From Solirubrobacterales bacterium (GTDB lineage Bacteria; Actinomycetota; Thermoleophilia; Solirubrobacterales; Solirubrobacteraceae): a stretch of DNA of 7,533 nt. A program made the translations under genes and the position numbers. Positions 1-5,664 of the stretch are shown piece after piece (the stretch's first letter is position 1; every line of letters starts with the position of its first letter). The notes beneath the pieces are model-generated. The model did no database searches. It saw nothing but the letters and a program-made list of their open reading frames with translations, and was not told the DNA's origin. The stretch covers positions 1 through 7,533 of the forward strand of contig JAATFK010000480.1 in the NCBI GenBank assembly GCA_015655225.1, read 5' to 3'.

Positions 1-883
1 GATCATGTACGGGATCGACGGGCGCGAGCGGCTCGACGAGGAGGAGCTCGACCACCTCAGCGGCTATGAGGGGGCGAAGCCGGTGCGGATCGGCAACGGC
101 GCCTGGGACCAGCGGCAGCACGACGTGTGGGGCGTCCTGCTCGACTCGATGCGGCTCCACTTCAACTCCGGCGACCGCCTCGACGAGCGGATGTGGCCGC
201 TGATCGTCCGCCAGGTCGACGCCGCCGTGGCGGAGTGGCGCGAGCCCGACCGCGGCATCTGGGAGGTGCGCGGGGAGCCGCGGCACTTCACCTCCTCGAA
301 GGTCTTCTGCTGGGTCGCGGTCGACCGCGGCGCGCGGCTCGCGCGGCTGCGCGGCGACCGCGCGGCGGCGAAGCGCTGGCGCGCCGCGGCCGACGAGATG
401 CACGCCGAGATCTGCGAGCGCGGCGTCGACGATCGCGGCGTCTTCGTCCAGCACTACGACACCGACGCGCTCGACGCCTCGCTGCTGCTGGTGCCGCTGC
501 TCGGCTTCCTCCCGAGCAGAGACCCGCGGGTCGTCAACACCGTGCTTGCGATCGCGGACGAGCTGACCGAGAACGACCTCGTGCTGCGCTACCGCACCGA
601 GCTGACCGACGACGGCCTCAGCGGCGAGGAGGGCTCGTTCACGATCTGCTCCTTCTGGCTCGTCTCGGCGCTGGTCGAGATCGGCGAGGTCGGCAGGGCC
701 CGCAACCTCTGCGACAAGCTGCTCGGCTTCGCCAGCCCGCTCGCGCTCTACGCCGAGGAGATCGACGCGACCAACGGCCGCCACCTCGGCAACTTCCCCC
801 AGGCGTTCACCCACCTCGCGCTGATCAACGCGGTGATGCACATCATCCGCGCGGACGAGGCGCTGGTGGACGACGGCGACTAG
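1..883 (+). CDS. GH15 family glucoside hydrolase (glucoamylase/trehalase type), C-terminal part
   Basis: Partial: the frame is open from base 2 and the start lies left of the window. About 293 C-terminal residues are visible, roughly half of the 600-680 residues usual for actinobacterial GH15 enzymes. The frame shows the GH15 (alpha/alpha)6-barrel signatures in order: a YGIDG segment, GYEGAKPVRIGNGAWDQ (from base 62), GIWEVRG (bases 251-271), then a late EEGSF..CSFW block and LYAEEID followed by GNFPQAFTHLALI. By family analogy with fungal glucoamylase, the Glu of GIWE (263-265) would be the general acid and the first Glu of YAEEID (755-757) the general base. Both are present, so the visible part looks intact. 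The enzyme should hydrolyse alpha-glucosidic bonds by inversion; whether the substrate is starch, dextran or trehalose cannot be told. It was probably cytoplasmic in relatives, but the N-terminus needed to judge secretion is missing. Its TAG stop interlocks with the convergent DUF1275 gene. Confidence 0.93.
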   Translation, partial: IMYGIDGRERLDEEELDHLSGYEGAKPVRIGNGAWDQRQHDVWGVLLDSMRLHFNSGDRLDERMWPLIVRQVDAAVAEWREPDRGIWEVRGEPRHFTSSKVFCWVAVDRGARLARLRGDRAAAKRWRAAADEMHAEICERGVDDRGVFVQHYDTDALDASLLLVPLLGFLPSRDPRVVNTVLAIADELTENDLVLRYRTELTDDGLSGEEGSFTICSFWLVSALVEIGEVGRARNLCDKLLGFASPLALYAEEIDATNGRHLGNFPQAFTHLALINAVMHIIRADEALVDDGD

Positions 884-1605
884 GCGGTCTGCCACGCGGC
901 GGTGCGGTCGCCACGCTCGGCGACCACGCCGACGACCGCCAGCAGCCCGGCCGCGAGCGCGAGCGGGACGGACAGCGTCACCTGCCGGGCGAGCAGCGTG
1001 CCGACGAGGGCGCCGAGCAGCATCGCGAGGACCGCGATGCCACGGCGCCCGACTCTCGCACCGGCGCCGCCCGCGAGCTTCGAGTCGGCGGCGATGCCGG
1101 TCAGCGTCATCGTCAGGACCGTGGTCGTGAGGTCCGGGACCGCGAGGCCACGCGCGGCGGCGTTCTGGACGCCCATCGCGAGGGCGAGGACGACGATCAG
1201 CAGGTCGCGGGCGTCGCGGCCGATCCCGTCGCCGGCGATCGCCGCGATCACGATCGCGACGCACAGCAGCGCCAGCTCGATCGCGACCGTCGTGCGCAGC
1301 AGCTGGCCACGGCGGTCGCCGAGCCGGTGGCCGATCCGGCCGCCGGCCGTCGCGCCGACCAGGAAGGCGGCGAGCGCGAGCAGCGAGGAGACGATCGAGA
1401 GGCCGGGCGCGCCGGAGATCGCGAAGCCGAGGAAGACGACGTTGCCGGTCATGTTCGCGACGAAGACGTGCCCGAGCATCACGTAGCTGACGGCGTCGAC
1501 GAGGCCGGTCACCACCGTCATCAGGACCAGCAGCGGCGGCAGCGGTCCGAAGCGGTCGCCGCGCGGCGGGCGAAGCGTGCGAATCGCGTCCTCGAGCACG
1601 CTCAT
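880..1605 (-). CDS. YoaK/DUF1275 family integral membrane protein
   Basis: A 241-residue hydrophobic protein of unknown biochemical function in the YoaK (DUF1275) family, whose members are usually about 220-250 residues with six or so membrane helices. The family's N-terminal signature is visible at residues 34-55: GLVDAVSY, then GHVFVANMTGN. A second conserved block follows at about 145-165 (GVQNAAARG, then VLTMTLTG). Membrane stretches lie at about 22-42, 47-65, 70-90, 105-124, 135-152, and in two C-terminal segments. I chose the ATG at 1603-1605. The longer frame starting at 1662 would add 19 polar residues and begin inside the vapB start region, whereas a -10-like TACCCT ends 7 bases upstream of this ATG, fitting leaderless translation. 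There is no Shine-Dalgarno sequence. The gene diverges from vapB over 55 bases and shares a CTAG with the GH15 stop. The family name is secure; the role is unknown. Confidence 0.9.
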   Translation of the reverse strand: MSVLEDAIRTLRPPRGDRFGPLPPLLVLMTVVTGLVDAVSYVMLGHVFVANMTGNVVFLGFAISGAPGLSIVSSLLALAAFLVGATAGGRIGHRLGDRRGQLLRTTVAIELALLCVAIVIAAIAGDGIGRDARDLLIVVLALAMGVQNAAARGLAVPDLTTTVLTMTLTGIAADSKLAGGAGARVGRRGIAVLAMLLGALVGTLLARQVTLSVPLALAAGLLAVVGVVAERGDRTAAWQTA

Positions 1606-1612
1606 GGAGGCG

Positions 1613-1618
1613 AGGGTA
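1613..1618 (-). promoter_or_regulatory. Putative -10 box for the DUF1275 gene
   Basis: Read on the minus strand this is TACCCT, matching the actinobacterial TANNNT pattern. Seven bases separate it from the ATG at 1605, so transcription would begin at or next to the start codon. No convincing -35 is visible. This is inference from position and motif only. Confidence 0.45.
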
Positions 1619-1647
1619 GAGCAGCGGTCGGCGAGGAGCCTAGGTGC

Positions 1648-1653
1648 TACTTT
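1648..1653 (+). promoter_or_regulatory. Putative -10 box for vapBC
   Basis: TACTTT fits TANNNT and is followed by exactly seven bases before the ATG at 1661, predicting a leaderless vapB transcript. It is the mirror arrangement of the DUF1275 promoter 30 bases away on the other strand. No Shine-Dalgarno sequence precedes vapB. Confidence 0.5.
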
Positions 1654-1654
1654 G

Positions 1655-1662
1655 ATGTACAT
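1655..1662 (+). promoter_or_regulatory. Palindrome ATGTACAT at the vapB start, possible autoregulatory operator
   Basis: This perfect 8-base palindrome lies directly downstream of the -10 box and overlaps the first two bases of the vapB start codon. Phd/VapB antitoxins commonly bind short palindromes at their own promoter, often with a TGTACA-like core, and repress it together with the toxin. The site has the right place and form, but an 8-base palindrome alone is weak evidence. Confidence 0.4.
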
Positions 1663-1930
1663 GACGACCGTTGGAGTCGCCGAGCTGCGTCAGAACCTCA
1701 GCCGCTATCTCCGGCTCGTCGCGAACGGCGAGCGCCTCGTCGTGACCGAGCGCAACCGGCCGGTCGCCGAGCTGGGACCGCCGCCGAGCACCGGTGCCGC
1801 GCTCGACCGTCTGATCGCCGAGGGCCGCGTCTCGCGTCCGGCGCGTCGTGGGCTGCCCGAGGCGCTCCAGCTCGACGGCGACGCGAGCGCTCTGAGCCGC
1901 GCGCTGGACGAGATCCGCGGCGACCGCTGA
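1661..1930 (+). CDS. vapB: VapB-type antitoxin, Phd/YefM fold
   Basis: An 89-residue antitoxin expected to bind and neutralise the VapC encoded next door and to repress the shared promoter. The N-terminal half carries the Phd/YefM DNA-binding and dimerisation signature: VGVAELRQNLSRYLRLVANG, then ERLVVTERNRPVAELGP (residues 4-40 overall). The C-terminal half, about 41-89, is polar, charged and Ala/Arg/Asp-rich, as expected for the flexible toxin-binding tail. I chose the ATG at 1661 because it puts the family motif at the N-terminus and lies 7 bases from a -10 box. An ATG two codons earlier (1655) and a longer frame from 1577 are less likely because they cross the promoter. The toxin start follows the stop by four bases. 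About 11 of 89 codons end in A or T, more than in flanking genes, which hints at acquisition by transfer. Confidence 0.92.
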   Translation: MTTVGVAELRQNLSRYLRLVANGERLVVTERNRPVAELGPPPSTGAALDRLIAEGRVSRPARRGLPEALQLDGDASALSRALDEIRGDR

Positions 1931-1934
1931 CGGA

Positions 1935-2345
1935 GTGACCCTCTTCTACCTCGACGCGTCCGCGCTGGTGAAGCTCGTCCGCGACGAGGCCGAGAGCGAG
2001 TCGCTGCGCCGATTTCTCTCCGGCGCCGACCTTGTCTCGAGCGAGCTGGTCCTGACCGAGATCCCGCGCGCGGTTCGCCGTGCCGCGTTCCATGACCCGG
2101 GGCTGCCGCTCCCGCTGCTGCTCGCCCGAACCGGCGAACTGATCGACGCCGTCGCGCTTCACCCCGTCGACCGCGGCCTGCTCGCGGCGGCGGGAGCACT
2201 CGCCGAGCCCGCCCTGCGCGCGCTCGACGCGATCCACATCGCCGCCGCCGTCGACCTCCTCCCGCTCGACGCGTTCGTCACCTACGACGAGCGCCAGGCG
2301 GCCGCTGCCCGGCTCGCCGGCCTCCGCACGCTCGCTCCTGGCTGA
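1935..2345 (+). CDS. vapC: VapC toxin, PIN-domain ribonuclease
   Basis: A 136-residue single-domain PIN protein; VapC toxins are metal-dependent RNases that cut tRNA or rRNA and are held inactive by their VapB. The acidic metal-binding residues are all present: Asp7 in FYLDASALVKL, Glu42 in LVLTEIPRA, Asp98 in RALDAIHIAAA, and Asp118 in FVTYDERQ. The toxin therefore looks catalytically competent. The start is GTG at 1935, which places the family's N-terminal (M)TLFYLDAS at residue 1. The stretch GGAG (1932-1935) touches the start too closely for a normal ribosome site, so translation is probably coupled to vapB, whose stop is four bases upstream. Length is normal for the family. About 14 of 136 codons end in A or T, above the local norm. 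The RNA target cannot be read from the sequence. Confidence 0.94.
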   Translation: MTLFYLDASALVKLVRDEAESESLRRFLSGADLVSSELVLTEIPRAVRRAAFHDPGLPLPLLLARTGELIDAVALHPVDRGLLAAAGALAEPALRALDAIHIAAAVDLLPLDAFVTYDERQAAAARLAGLRTLAPG

Positions 2346-2383
2346 CGCGGCGACCCCCTCCGCACCCGGATCTGCGATCTCGG

Positions 2384-2394
2384 CGAAGTCTTCG
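2384..2394 (+). promoter_or_regulatory. Inverted repeat CGAAG-T-CTTCG just upstream of the MFS -10 box
   Basis: Perfect 5-base arms with a one-base centre directly abut the TACAAT box, so the repeat sits between the expected -35 and -10 positions. It could be a second operator or a chance palindrome. It has no U-tract, so it is not a convincing terminator for vapC. Confidence 0.3.
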
Positions 2395-2400
2395 TACAAT
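2395..2400 (+). promoter_or_regulatory. Putative -10 box for the MFS transporter gene
   Basis: TACAAT differs from consensus TATAAT at one position and is an A/T island in very GC-rich DNA. It ends 11 bases before the ATG at 2412, giving a leader of only a few bases. The -35 region, about 2372-2377 (CTGCGA), is a poor match, suggesting a weak or regulated promoter. The box separates MFS expression from the vapBC transcript, whose last stop is 66 bases upstream. Confidence 0.55.
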
Positions 2401-2416
2401 GTCATCAGTTGATGAC
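2401..2416 (+). promoter_or_regulatory. Perfect inverted repeat GTCATCA-GT-TGATGAC, likely repressor operator
   Basis: Two perfect 7-base arms (2401-2407 and 2410-2416) flank a two-base centre. The repeat begins immediately after the -10 box and runs through the start codon of the MFS gene. A protein bound here would cover the transcription start. Size and symmetry suit a dimeric MarR- or TetR-family repressor, which commonly control drug exporters. No such regulator gene is in the window, so it would be encoded elsewhere. Alternatively, as RNA it could form a small hairpin hiding the AUG. Confidence 0.55.
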
Positions 2417-3944
2417 TCCGCCCGCCGCCGCACACCCCCACGCTCGCACCGCGAACCGCGCCAAGGCGCTCACGCCGGTGCTCGTCTTCGTCACGCTCGT
2501 GGCGGCGGTGATCAGCAGTCTCGGCGCCCCGCTCGTCCCGGACGTCTCCCAGCACTTCCACGTCTCGCTCAGCGACGCGCAGTGGTCGCTCACCGCCGCC
2601 CTCCTCGCGGGCGCGATCAGCGCGCCGATCATGGGCCGGCTCGGCGACGGGCCCTACCGCCGCGAGACGATCGCCGCCGGCCTCGGCGTCGTCTTCGTCG
2701 GCGGGATCGTCGCGGGCGTCGCCGAGAGCATGCCGCTGCTCGTCGTCGGCCGCGCGATGCAGGGCGTCGGCCTCGGCCTCGCGCCCCTCACGATGGCCGC
2801 CGCCCGCGACCACCTGCCGCGCGACAAGGCGCCCCAGGCGATCGCGCTGCTGTCGGTCTCGGCCGCCGCCGGCGTCGGCGCCGGCTACCCGATCAGCGGC
2901 GCGATCGCCCAGCACCTCGGGCTGCACGCGGCGTTCCTCTTCGGCGCGCTCGTCAGCGGCGTCGCGCTCACCGCGACGCTCTGGATCGTCCCCACGAACC
3001 GCGACGCGCCCCACGCCCCGCTCGACACCGTCGGGGCGGCGCTCGTCGCGCTCGGGCTCGTCGCCCTGCTGCTCGCGATCGGCGAGGGCAACGCCTGGGG
3101 CTGGGGCTCGACCCGGATCCTCGTCCTCTTCCTCCTCGCCGCCGTCGTCCTGGCCGCCTGGGTCCGCCAGCAGCTGCGCTCGCGCCACCCGCTCGTCGAG
3201 CTGCGGCTGCTGCGCCGTCGCGCGGTCCTGACCGGCGACGTGACCGCGCTCGTGCTCGGGATCGCGATGTACATGTACCTCTCGCTCGTGACCGACTTCG
3301 TCCAGACCGACCACGGCGCGGCCGGCTACGGCTTCGGCGAGTCGGTCCTCGTCGCCGGCCTCTGCCTCGTCCCCTTCTCGATCTTCAGCCTGATGGCGAG
3401 CCGCTCGGTGCCGGCGCTCTCGCGGCGCCTCGGCAGCCGCGCGGTCGTCCCGCTCGGCGCGCTCGTGGTCGCCGCCGGCGGTGCCTTCTTCGCGCTCTTC
3501 CACACGTCGCTGTGGCAGGCGTTCGTGACGATGGGGCTCGTCGGGATCGGCCTCGGCTACACCTTCGCCGCGATTCCGGGCCTGATCGTCCGCGCCGTGC
3601 CGGAGGAGGAGACCGGCAGCGCGATGGGCTTCTACCAGGTCGTCCGCTACGTCGGCTTCTCGCTCGGCAGCGCCCTCTCGGCGGCCCTGTTGGCCGGCGA
3701 CACCCCCGCCGGCTCCCACATCCCGACGCTGACCGGCTACCGCACCGCGCTCTGGATCGCGGCCGTGATCTGCGCGGCGGCGGCGGTGATCGCCTGGGTC
3801 CTCCCGCGCGGCGAGTCGTCCAAGCCGGCCGCCGCCGCGACGCCCGCCCGCCGCCACGAGCTGGACGAGCTGATGGAGGAGGAGGGCGAGCTGGGCGGCG
3901 CCGGGCTCGTCGGCGTCGAGCGGGTCACGCGCGAGCGGGACTGA
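2412..3944 (+). CDS. MFS transporter, DHA2-like (14-TM) drug/compound exporter
   Basis: A 510-residue inner-membrane proton-driven antiporter of the major facilitator superfamily. Hydrophobic segments begin at about residues 22-42 and 58-76 and continue to about 464, consistent with the 14 helices of the DHA2 drug-resistance branch. Motif A is visible at 75-86 (GRLGDGPYRRET). RAMQGVGLGLAP follows, and a motif-C-like GVGAGYPISG lies near 154-163; both are typical of exporters. Substrate cannot be deduced. I chose ATG 2412 over the adjoining TTG 2409. After the last helix there is a roughly 45-residue soluble tail (465-510) with an acidic patch starting at His482 (HELDELMEEEGELGG), longer than usual. 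The last 20 bases overlap the end of the convergent glycosylase gene. The gene has its own promoter with an operator-like palindrome, suggesting induction by a ligand. Confidence 0.92.
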   Translation: MTPPAAAHPHARTANRAKALTPVLVFVTLVAAVISSLGAPLVPDVSQHFHVSLSDAQWSLTAALLAGAISAPIMGRLGDGPYRRETIAAGLGVVFVGGIVAGVAESMPLLVVGRAMQGVGLGLAPLTMAAARDHLPRDKAPQAIALLSVSAAAGVGAGYPISGAIAQHLGLHAAFLFGALVSGVALTATLWIVPTNRDAPHAPLDTVGAALVALGLVALLLAIGEGNAWGWGSTRILVLFLLAAVVLAAWVRQQLRSRHPLVELRLLRRRAVLTGDVTALVLGIAMYMYLSLVTDFVQTDHGAAGYGFGESVLVAGLCLVPFSIFSLMASRSVPALSRRLGSRAVVPLGALVVAAGGAFFALFHTSLWQAFVTMGLVGIGLGYTFAAIPGLIVRAVPEEETGSAMGFYQVVRYVGFSLGSALSAALLAGDTPAGSHIPTLTGYRTALWIAAVICAAAAVIAWVLPRGESSKPAAAATPARRHELDELMEEEGELGGAGLVGVERVTRERD

Positions 3945-4443
3945 CCGGGGCCGCCGCCCGCACCGCCGCCGCCAGCTCCTCCCAGGGACCCCGGTCCCAA
4001 TGCCCGCGCGCCGCGCCCGAGGTCGACGGCAGCACGAACGTCTCGACACCCGCGAACGGAGCCGGCTGGCGCCCGTAGGCGAGCGGACGCCCGAGTGCCG
4101 CGTACGCCGCGTTCTTGCCGTTGAACGCGAGCAGCGCCGGCCGCTCCCGCTCCAGCAGCGCGACCAGGCGCGGCACGTCGAAGCCGCCGCTCCCGACCGC
4201 GCGGTCCGAGCCCGAGCCGTGCTTGGCGACGTCGGTCAGGCCGATCCCGTGGTCGAGGAGGAGGCGGAACTCGGTCGGCACGAACCGCCGCGGCGTCAGG
4301 CCGACCGCGTGGAGCGTCGGCCAGAAGGCGTTGCCGGGGCCCGCGTAGTAGGCGCCCGCACGGGCGGAGGCGGTTCCGGCCGCCGTTCCGCAGATCACCA
4401 GCCGCAGGCCGGGCGCGACGAGGTCGGGCAGGACGTCGGTCAC
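3925..4443 (-). CDS. mug: Mismatch-specific uracil-DNA glycosylase, Deinococcus MUG-like
   Basis: A 172-residue protein of the uracil-DNA glycosylase superfamily (MUG/TDG side), which removes uracil or related bases from mispairs and starts base-excision repair. Visible blocks: LRLVICGTAAGTASARAGAY (residues 13-32), GPGNAFWPTLHAVGLTPR (35-52), GIGLTDVAK (66-74), LLAFNGKNAA (104-113), and the DNA-intercalating-loop region VLPSTSGAARGHWD (137-150). E. coli Mug has GINPG with a catalytic Asn; here the equivalent is GTAAG, without Asn. From memory, the Deinococcus radiodurans enzyme has the same architecture and uses an Asp instead. Asp80 in GSGSDRAV is the best candidate here. The start is GTG at 4443, overlapping the stop of the PLP-enzyme gene by four bases (GTGA), so translation is probably coupled. 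Activity is inferred from family. Confidence 0.88.
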   Translation of the reverse strand: MTDVLPDLVAPGLRLVICGTAAGTASARAGAYYAGPGNAFWPTLHAVGLTPRRFVPTEFRLLLDHGIGLTDVAKHGSGSDRAVGSGGFDVPRLVALLERERPALLAFNGKNAAYAALGRPLAYGRQPAPFAGVETFVLPSTSGAARGHWDRGPWEELAAAVRAAAPVSPARA

Positions 4444-5627
4444 CCCGCCGCGACCGCGGCGACCGCCGCCGCCATCCGCGAGACCGCCTCCTCGACCAGC
4501 TCCCAGCTGGTGCCGATCGTGAGGCGGGCGTGGCCGGCGCCGGGCGGGCCGAAGTCGAGGCCGCGGCCGAGCGCGACCCGGCCGCGCTCCAGGAACACGG
4601 CGGCAGGATCGTCGCCGAGACCGAGCGCGCGACAGTCGAGCCAGGCGAGGTAGGTCGCCTGCGCCGGCGTGCACGCGACGCCCGGCAGCCGGCCCGCCAG
4701 CAGCGCCGGCAGGCGGCGCTGGTTCGCGTCGATCGTCGCGATCGCGGCGTCCAGCCAGGCGTCGCCCTCGGTGAACGCGGCCTCGGCGGCGAGCACCCCG
4801 AGCAGGCCGGTGCGCTCCGCGATCTCGGGCGGGATCCGCGCGACCTGCGCGGCAGCCCGCGGCGAGGCCGTGACCACGACCGCCGCCTTCAGCCCGGCGA
4901 CGTTGAACGCCTTCGAGGCGGAGGTGAACGCGACGCCGCACTCGGCCGCCTCCTCGGAGACCGTCAGGAACGGGACGTGCGCGTGGCCGGGCAGCGTCAG
5001 CGGCGCGTGGATCTCGTCCGACAGCACCCAGGCGCCGTGCGCGACCGCCAGCTCCGCCAGCGCCTCCAGCTGCGCCCGCAGCGCGACGCGGCCGGTCGGG
5101 TTCTGCGGGTTGCAGAGCAGCACCGCCCGCGCGCCGGCGCGCAACGCGGCGGCGATCCCGTCCAGGTCGAGCGACGCGTCGCCCGGCGCCAGCGGCACGT
5201 CCACGACGCGGCAGCCGACCTCCGCGACCGTCGCGAAGAACGGCGGATAGACGGGCGAGCTGACCACCACCGCGTCGCTCGCCCCGTCGCGTCCGAGCGT
5301 CCGCAGCAGCTCGGCCACCCCGACCATCACGTCGGGGACGACCGTCACCTGCCCGGGATCGACCTCCCACCCGAGCCGTCGCGACGCGAACCCGGCGAAC
5401 GCCTCGAACAGCGCCGGCTGCCGGGCGCTCACGTAGCCGAGGTCGTCCCGCGCGACCGCCGCCCGCAGCGCCGCCGCGACCGGAGGCGCGAGCGGGAAGT
5501 CGAGCTCCGCCAGGAAGGCCGGCAGCACGTCCGGCGGATACTGCGTCCACTTCTCGCTGCGGCGCTCGCGCAGCACGGCCAGCGGCCGGACCTCGAGCGT
5601 GTCGGCGGCGGGGTGCTCGCTGCTCAT
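4440..5627 (-). CDS. MalY/PatB-type PLP-dependent aminotransferase / cystathionine beta-lyase
   Basis: A 395-residue fold-type I PLP enzyme, cytoplasmic, of the usual class I/II length. Hallmarks: VYPPFF (126-131), NPQNPTG (173-179), SDEIHAPL (203-210, with the cofactor Asp204), the Schiff-base lysine Lys239 in SASKAFNVAGLK, and the substrate-carboxylate arginine Arg368 in ARLTIGTS. The SDEIH-L and SKAFN-AGLK forms are typical of the MalY/PatB group, which includes beta C-S lyases (cystathionine to homocysteine) and also aminotransferases. The reaction is therefore uncertain. The ATG at 5627 is the natural start, preserving the N-terminal segment up to WTQYPPDVLPAFLAELDFP. A -10-like TATCCT lies 10 bases upstream. 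The glycosylase gene is coupled to its end by a GTGA overlap, an association with no obvious metabolic logic. The extreme C-terminus is Ala/Val low complexity. Confidence 0.91.
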   Translation of the reverse strand: MSSEHPAADTLEVRPLAVLRERRSEKWTQYPPDVLPAFLAELDFPLAPPVAAALRAAVARDDLGYVSARQPALFEAFAGFASRRLGWEVDPGQVTVVPDVMVGVAELLRTLGRDGASDAVVVSSPVYPPFFATVAEVGCRVVDVPLAPGDASLDLDGIAAALRAGARAVLLCNPQNPTGRVALRAQLEALAELAVAHGAWVLSDEIHAPLTLPGHAHVPFLTVSEEAAECGVAFTSASKAFNVAGLKAAVVVTASPRAAAQVARIPPEIAERTGLLGVLAAEAAFTEGDAWLDAAIATIDANQRRLPALLAGRLPGVACTPAQATYLAWLDCRALGLGDDPAAVFLERGRVALGRGLDFGPPGAGHARLTIGTSWELVEEAVSRMAAAVAAVAAG

Positions 5628-5637
5628 CGTCGGGCGC

Positions 5638-5643
5638 AGGATA
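5638..5643 (-). promoter_or_regulatory. Putative -10 box for the PLP enzyme-mug operon
   Basis: On the minus strand this reads TATCCT, a TANNNT match ending 10 bases before the ATG at 5627. It lies six bases from the opposing -10 box of ltrA. No clear -35 is seen, and any -35 would fall at about 5661-5666, at the ltrA start codon. Confidence 0.42.
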
Positions 5644-5649
5644 GTCGCG

Positions 5650-5655
5650 TATCGT
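5650..5655 (+). promoter_or_regulatory. Putative -10 box for the LtrA-family gene
   Basis: TATCGT fits TANNNT and ends nine bases before the ATG at 5665, implying a leader of at most a few bases. The expected -35 position lies at the start of the divergent PLP-enzyme gene and shows no consensus. Together with the opposing -10 box it forms the symmetric element GATA-6 bases-TATC (5640-5653). Confidence 0.42.
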
Positions 5656-5664
5656 GCCGCCGCG

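Noticed and set aside
127..1938. Long plus-strand open frame across GH15, DUF1275 and vapB
   Set aside because: Its Arg/Ala-rich translation has no family features and overlaps three genes with clear signatures in other frames.
2369..2380. Direct repeat GATCT-GC-GATCT upstream of the MFS promoter
   Set aside because: Five-base repeats are too short to distinguish from chance and do not align with promoter spacing.
2346..2394. Possible intrinsic terminator after vapC
   Set aside because: The only hairpin (CGAAG-T-CTTCG) has a one-base loop, short arms and no T-run.
1698..4049. Long minus-strand open frame opposite vapBC and the MFS gene
   Set aside because: The translation is Arg/Glu/Asp-rich noise and the opposite strand carries recognised genes throughout.
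2399..4078. Plus-strand open frame overlapping the MFS gene one frame away
   Set aside because: Extreme Arg/Pro composition with no motifs; it is a shadow of the transporter.
4444..4475. GC-rich CCGCCGCGACCG-like repeats at the end of the PLP-enzyme gene
   Set aside because: They simply encode the Ala/Val-rich C-terminus; no regular unit or symmetric hairpin with a U-tract.
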